From Arbacia lixula (taxonomy: Eukaryota; Echinodermata; Echinoidea; Arbacioida; Arbaciidae), in assembly GCA_963669155.1 (NCBI GenBank), contig OZ022587.1, positions 22,737,574-22,801,573 on the forward strand: DNA of 64,000 nucleotides. Reading direction: 5' to 3'. The notes below the pieces were generated by a model. That model was given only the letters and a program-made list of their open reading frames with translations. It had not been told where the DNA came from and did no database searches. The position numbers and the translations under genes are program-made. Below, one piece after another: positions 59,393 to 64,000 of this stretch (positions are counted from its first letter, which is position 1; every line of letters starts with the position of its first letter).

Positions 59393-59985
59393 TGGGACAG
59401 GAGAGAGAGAAGGAGAGAGATAGGGGGATGGGGGAGAGGGGAGAGGTGAGAGGGGAGAGGGGAGAGAGAGAGAGAGGGGAGGGGGAGAGGGAGAGAGGGA
59501 GGAAAATTGAGGGAGATAGGAGAGGGGAGAGGGAGAGGGAGAGAGATGGAGATGGAGGGAGAGGGGGAGTGAGACAATGAGAGGAGGATAGAGGGAAAGG
59601 GAAAAGAAGAAAGATGGAGACAGGGGGAGAGGGGTGGGGCAGTTTGAAGCTAAGAGATAGATAGAATGATAAAGCAGAAGAGAATGAAGGAGGGAGGGAG
59701 GCTGAAAGACAAGGACACAAAGAAGGACAAGGAAAAGCAGATGAAACAAAGAGTGGAGAGACATGAAGAATTGAAAGAAAAGATTGAGGAGAGATATGAA
59801 GAAGAACAATAATAAGAAAAACAAGTAAGGAACAGGACATGGTAGAAAAACACAACAAGGGGAAGAGATTGAATAAGAAAAAAAGAATGATGAAGAAGCA
59901 GAAAGAGAAGAATGGAGAGGGAGAAAACAAATGAAGATGAGGAGGGAGAAAAAGAAGGATGATGAAGAAGAAGACAATGAATGGA
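59393..59985. repeat. GA-rich low-complexity tract
   Basis: Purine-only or nearly so to about 59640 ('gaggggagagg' units), then GA/AAG-rich to 59985. Long Ser/Pro/Leu and Phe-rich minus-strand frames are artefacts. Confidence 0.9.
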
Positions 59986-60383
59986 GATAAAGAATAGCCC
60001 GACAAGAGTGGTGATGATCTCATCTGTCCCTCATCCCACCACCCTCCCTCTTCCTCCTAAACCCCCGGGGTGTGACCAATTTCCCATCCAGCGATCCCCC
60101 TCCAAGCCAAGCCCTCCCAGACATCATTTCCCCCCCTCTTCCGGACCGTGGAAGGTGCGGAAGCACGCCCCTGGGCCCCCTTGGGGGTATGCCCCCCCCC
60201 CCTCCTCCTCTTTCTACCCTACAAGGCAGGATGAGATTCTGTCCCTATGAATGAATACCTCCCATCTTGGTTCGGGCTTTGTTTGCATTAAAACAACTCC
60301 TGTTCTACATGGGATCAGCTTCTATCAACCATCACTTTGCTTTCTTAGGTTGTTTGCACAGTATATTCAGTGCCTATTCAACA
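59986..60383. other. C-rich then unique DNA, nothing recognised
   Basis: C-rich sequence to about 60215, including a C-run at 60191-60202, then mixed sequence. No gene recognised. Confidence 0.4.
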
Positions 60384-60498
60384 GGGAGCCATATTCATAA
60401 AACATTACCAGCCTAGTTAGTTACTAGATATGCATGTAGCTGAATGCACTTTAGCAACAAACTCCTTTAGGTTAGTAAGGTTCCATGAATATGGCCCC
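60384..60498. mobile_element. Small hairpin MITE with CCATATTCAT termini
   Basis: The left end GGGAGCCATATTCATAA (from 60384) and right end CCATGAATATGGCCCC (to 60498) are inverted repeats with few mismatches. The 115-bp element could fold on itself. A one-ended copy is at 27437-27512. No target-site duplication was found. Confidence 0.6.
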
Positions 60499-60710
60499 AG
60501 TTCACCAATCATATCTTCATCAAGCCGTGCATTAGAAATGCGTCATACATTATAAACTTGCAAATGTAAATGATACATGTGAAGTAGACATACATATAAA
60601 ATAATGATGCACTTATGGTACTGAAAAAAAAGATGAACAAATCAAATCAAAAGAAAGTGGAAAATCATCTTGTTGTTTTCTGTTTCTTTTCACTACCATC
60701 AAAGTAGTTA

Positions 60711-60725
60711 TTATTATCATTTTTA

Positions 60726-60763
<38 letters not shown>

Positions 60764-60880
60764 GTTGTTGTTATTATTATTATCATTATTATTAGTATTG
60801 TTATTATTATTATTGTTATTATTATTATTATTATTATTAGTATTAGTATTAGTATTATTAATAATAATAATAATAATAAT
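60711..60880. repeat. (ATT)n microsatellite
   Basis: ATT triplets with GTT, CAT and AGT interruptions over about 170 bp, ending in AATAAT (the complement), so the end can fold back on the main tract. Confidence 0.96.
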
Positions 60881-61444
60881 ACTTATCTCAACTGTTTTGA
60901 TCTGTATTCTATGTTTTCTTCGCATCAGTACTTTTTTCATTGTGATCATCATGATTATCAACACAAGTTGATTTTCTTCTTATATCACTGTCAATATTTG
61001 ATCACTTTAATTGCAATTATTACAATATTTACTTATAATAAACAAATAAATAATACATAATAAACAAACTTACTGTTTGTATGCACAAGATGTCCCCAGA
61101 CTGGAATAAGAGAAATTATGAAAACAGACTGACCAAATATGGGCATTGTGCCTTTAATGCAAACAGGGAAACCCTTCCACTCCCCACCCCTCCTCGTCTC
61201 AACCTTCCCAGAATCCCTAGAACATCCCCAAACAATTAGATGAAGGACAATCCTGGACTCAACATCTCTTATCGTGTTTGCTCTTTTGAGACACCATCCG
61301 GTTGAATCATACAGCAAACTTAAGGAAGCCCCATTTTCCCTGTTCTAAATATGATGAGGAAAAAAGATGCTCCAGCACTCTTTTACACTCTGACTTAGTT
61401 AACTGACAGCTAACAAAGATCCTTTGGTATGTACGTATAACACA
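60881..61444. other. Unique DNA, nothing recognised
   Basis: AT-rich, no gene recognised. Confidence 0.4.
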
Positions 61445-61448
61445 TTAA

Positions 61449-61681
61449 CTCTTTATGCCCCAGCAACCTGCTCTGTTCTTTTTCCACTCCAGATACTAAG
61501 CAGCGTGACTCCCATACAATCTGCTGTTCGGACAACAGACAACAGGTGATAAATAAACTTCAAATACCTTATGGGATATAATTAAGCCACATTCCTTTGT
61601 TAATGCAGTTCCAGAGTACATTTTGACATCTTAACTGAACCACGGTTCACAAACCTAGAACATCTAACCATGAGCAATGGG
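61449..61681 (+). mobile_element. TTAA-flanked MITE family B, copy 5
   Basis: The left flank is TTAA (61445-61448) and the right flank CTAA (61682-61685), one base from TTAA. The right end CCATGAGCAATGGG is the complement of the copy 1 left end. Interior text includes 'cagatactaagcagcgtga', 'ctgttcggacaacagacaac' and 'tgttaatgcagttcc'. Confidence 0.65.
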
Positions 61682-61957
61682 CTAATACTACACTAATATC
61701 ATCTATACTAATACTAATCTTCTTTCTAATCTTCATTAGTATCATTCTTATTAGTTCTATTATCATGTCATTATGATTATCATTTCTATCTTTTTTATCA
61801 TCTTTATCATCACATTAACCCTTTTTGATTCATGAGATTTGTGTGTTTTCTCTTGAAAAGAGTGCCATGTGGCAAACAAAGACTTAATCATCATAAATAA
61901 ACCACTGATTGCTCTCCATTCTGTTCATAATGTTACCATTAACAAGTACCATACACA

Positions 61958-62133
61958 GGGCCTACAGAGGAGCCGCATGTAAGGCATGCTGATAGTTAAG
62001 GACTTACTCTGATATTTGCTCTCAAACTTCTATGGAAACTGTGAATTTGATTGGCTATCGCTCAATGTTACCATGGTAGTTACCATTGATAGCAGATTGA
62101 CCGTTCATGGTAAGTTTTAGGCAATGGAGGCCA
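61958..62133. mobile_element. GGGCCC-ended MITE family, decayed copy
   Basis: It shares 'ttctatggaaac', 'aatttgattggct' and 'gttaccat' with 1760-1913. The right end 'ggcaatggaggccagg' is a mutated form of the family terminus; the left end is probably 'cagggcct' near 61958. Confidence 0.55.
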
Positions 62134-62170
62134 GGTCAGTTGGCAGAGGGAGTTCGCTGACTGAGAGCTG

Positions 62171-62255
62171 TCATGTGACTGTCATGTGATTGTCATGTGA
62201 CTGTCATGTGATTGTCATGTGACTGTCATGTGATTGTCATGTGACTATCATGTGA
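62171..62255. repeat. 11-bp tandem array of TCATGTGA E-boxes
   Basis: TCATGTGA begins at 62171, 62182, 62193, 62204, 62215, 62226, 62237 and 62248, an exact 11-bp period for eight copies. Alternating units read ...GACTG and ...GATTG, so there is a 22-bp higher-order unit. CATGTG is an E-box; the TCATGTGA form matches sites known for MiT/TFE and USF-type bHLH-zip factors. A TCACGTGA box lies at 62389-62396. Binding is inferred. Confidence 0.93.
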
Positions 62256-62256
62256 C

Positions 62257-63299
62257 ACACATTGGCACACTACTTGTGACAGTAGCAAATAGATCATCAA
62301 GCATTGAGAAATGGATCTCTTGGGTAAGTCACTTAGAGTCCACTCTCTCCTGACCAAAGGTCCAGCCTTAAGTAGTAGGAAGGCGTTGTCACGTGATCTT
62401 CATCTCTCACTGCACTCTGCCCTTCACACACACCTCCGTCATTCGTACTCTTTCTAAGAGTAACAAATATGCTAAAAACTACATGAAACCTCCGCAACAT
62501 GACTCACAATTCTCATCATTTTCTTCCAGTCCATCATTACACCGTCATGTCCTTCCCTTTTCCTCCACATGTGATTCCACTACTCCAGCCCCATTGAGCA
62601 GGCAGTGAACTCAATGTTAAGTCACGGTGTGATCGTCCACAACGAGCCCTCAATCACCTCGGCCAAATCAAGCCAACAAAAAAATGGACGCAAAAAGGGC
62701 TGGGCTCAAGAGACACCGGTAAGCACGGCCATTTTCACGCTAACTGCCAGTTGCACTACTGTTCTTGCACGCTTCAGCGCGGGCACAAGTGCAGGGGAGG
62801 AATCCTGAGTGACGGGTAGGACTCCTGGGTGCAATCGCGGCCATGCCTACTAGGGAAATTATTTCTCGTTCCGTCGATCATCGGTAAGGTTGCCGCGGTG
62901 ATGGGCACACCTCTCTCTATCTCTCTATCGTGGGCTGGTTTGACTCAGCCGAGGGCAAGCCCAGTAAATCATTGATGACTGTTTTCATTTAATTTACAAA
63001 CACATCGAACGGAATGTATCTCACCTGGCTTAAAATATGAAATCATTTTGCATTCATTTTAAAATATTGATGTATTCATAAAAATCATCTTCAAAAGATC
63101 TTTTGAAGTCATGAGGCAACATATCATGCATGCTGTTAAAAATGTATGTTTTCCAAATTCTAAAATGTACGTTAAGTGTCTTTCTGTCTCAATGTCACAC
63201 TCAATTGTGAAAATACTTTCACAACATTGATTTGTTAAGGATTAAGAGTGACATCTATAACATAGAAGTAAATGTCAAGATATTTTAGGCGAGGTATCT
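62257..63299. other. Unique DNA, nothing recognised
   Basis: The stretch 62600-62950 is GC-balanced and compositionally complex. The frame at 62605-62808 shows no motif. 62990-63290 is AT-rich. No gene can be supported. Confidence 0.4.
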
Positions 63300-63487
63300 C
63301 CCTGTCTCAATCTGTCATGTCCTTTGCCTCTCTGTTCCCCTCTTCCTTCTTTCTGCCTCTCTCTCCTCCCCTCTCTCTCTCTCCTCTTCTTTTTCTCTCT
63401 CTCCTCTTCTTTCTCTCACTCTCTCACTCTCTCATTCTCTCTCTGTCTAAGTGTCTCTCTCTCTCTCTCTCATTCTCTCTCTGTCTC

Positions 63488-63536
<49 letters not shown>

Positions 63537-63580
63537 GACTGTGTCTAGCCCTCTGCCTCTCTCTCTCTTTCTCTCATAAA
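63300..63580. repeat. CT-rich tract with (CT)n cores
   Basis: Pure CT runs at about 63453-63470 and 63492-63531 in pyrimidine-rich sequence. Ser/Leu frames are artefacts. Confidence 0.93.
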
Positions 63581-64000
63581 CTGAAAACTTAATGAGACAT
63601 ATGCTTCATGTAACATGTAAGGCTCTCAATGTCCAGCAAACTGTTCTGCTTCTGGCAAAACAGATCTGCCTTAAAATGTATTCAAGTTCATTCGTGACTT
63701 AGTAACTGATATAGCTGCACTTTTGTCCATATTCTTTTTGTAGCTTTCCAGCAAGAAGTCTGCCATTTCACCTCAGCCCTGATCTAAACTGACCCCTGGC
63801 ACACACTTTGCCAAGGCCAAAACATCCAGCCTTGTGGCCGCTTTGTGCTAAATGTTAAGCCAACCCTATCTTGGCGAGTTTGCATCATCCCTCTGTCTTG
63901 ATCTTTTTTTTCCTTCTCTTCCTCTCTCTCTTTCTCTTTCTCTCCCATCCTTCTCTCTCTCTCTCTCTCTAGCTCTTGCATGTTAAACTTCAGACTATTT
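63581..64000. other. Unique DNA then a CT microsatellite at the window end
   Basis: No gene. A CT-rich microsatellite occupies about 63914-63970. Confidence 0.6.

Overview
The window looks like a gene-poor stretch of a metazoan nuclear genome, most likely a marine invertebrate and, as an inference, probably an echinoderm such as a sea urchin. The base composition is AT-rich. There is an intact non-LTR retrotransposon (LINE), many short inverted-repeat transposon remnants, long microsatellites, and one element whose core is a tandem array rich in TGACCT motifs. That last architecture resembles the 'pearl'/Tsp-type elements reported from bivalves and sea urchins. No rRNA, convincing tRNA, CRISPR array, bacterial operon or complete host gene was recognised. 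No species can be named from the sequence alone.

Layout. 1-4.5 kb: mostly unique DNA with one small MITE (1760-1913) and an AT-rich block (3275-3670). 4.5-8.5 kb: a 5'-truncated LINE with the tail of ORF1 and a complete 991-codon ORF2 (endonuclease plus reverse transcriptase), then a 3' UTR with a nested hairpin. 8.5-23.5 kb: unique DNA, a GA minisatellite (10.6-11.6 kb), a nested inverted-repeat element (12.1-12.6 kb), a CpG-rich patch (13.1 kb) and several GA/CT tracts. 23.5-36.8 kb is the richest in elements. It holds two copies and a fragment of one MITE family, two copies of a TTAA-flanked family, a clean TTAA-flanked MITE with 15-bp perfect termini (30410-30877), two of three copies of a dispersed family with a shared open frame, and a 1.3-kb element (34007-35328) with 12-bp termini, seven 157-bp repeats and an 11-bp repeat tail. 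A 97-codon minus-strand reading frame of unknown nature (35677-35967) lies beside it. 36.8-54.8 kb: mostly unique DNA with GT/GA/CT tracts, local tandem duplications, a second TGACC-rich element (about 41380-41975) and two more TTAA-family copies. 54.8-64 kb: strongly purine-biased DNA, including a pure GAA tract of about 46 units, GT and ATT microsatellites, and an 8 x 11-bp array of TCATGTGA E-boxes (62171-62255).

The only proteins that can be assigned with confidence belong to the LINE. Its ORF2 product would nick target DNA and copy its own RNA. The short elements are non-autonomous and would depend on enzymes encoded elsewhere. The unique stretches could be intergenic or intronic and could contain cis-regulatory DNA, but nothing here proves it. 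The most interesting signals are the nuclear-receptor-like half-site arrays carried by a mobile element, the helically phased E-box array, the recurring TTAA-flanked elements, and a tandem duplication that creates a textbook-looking pair of splice sites.
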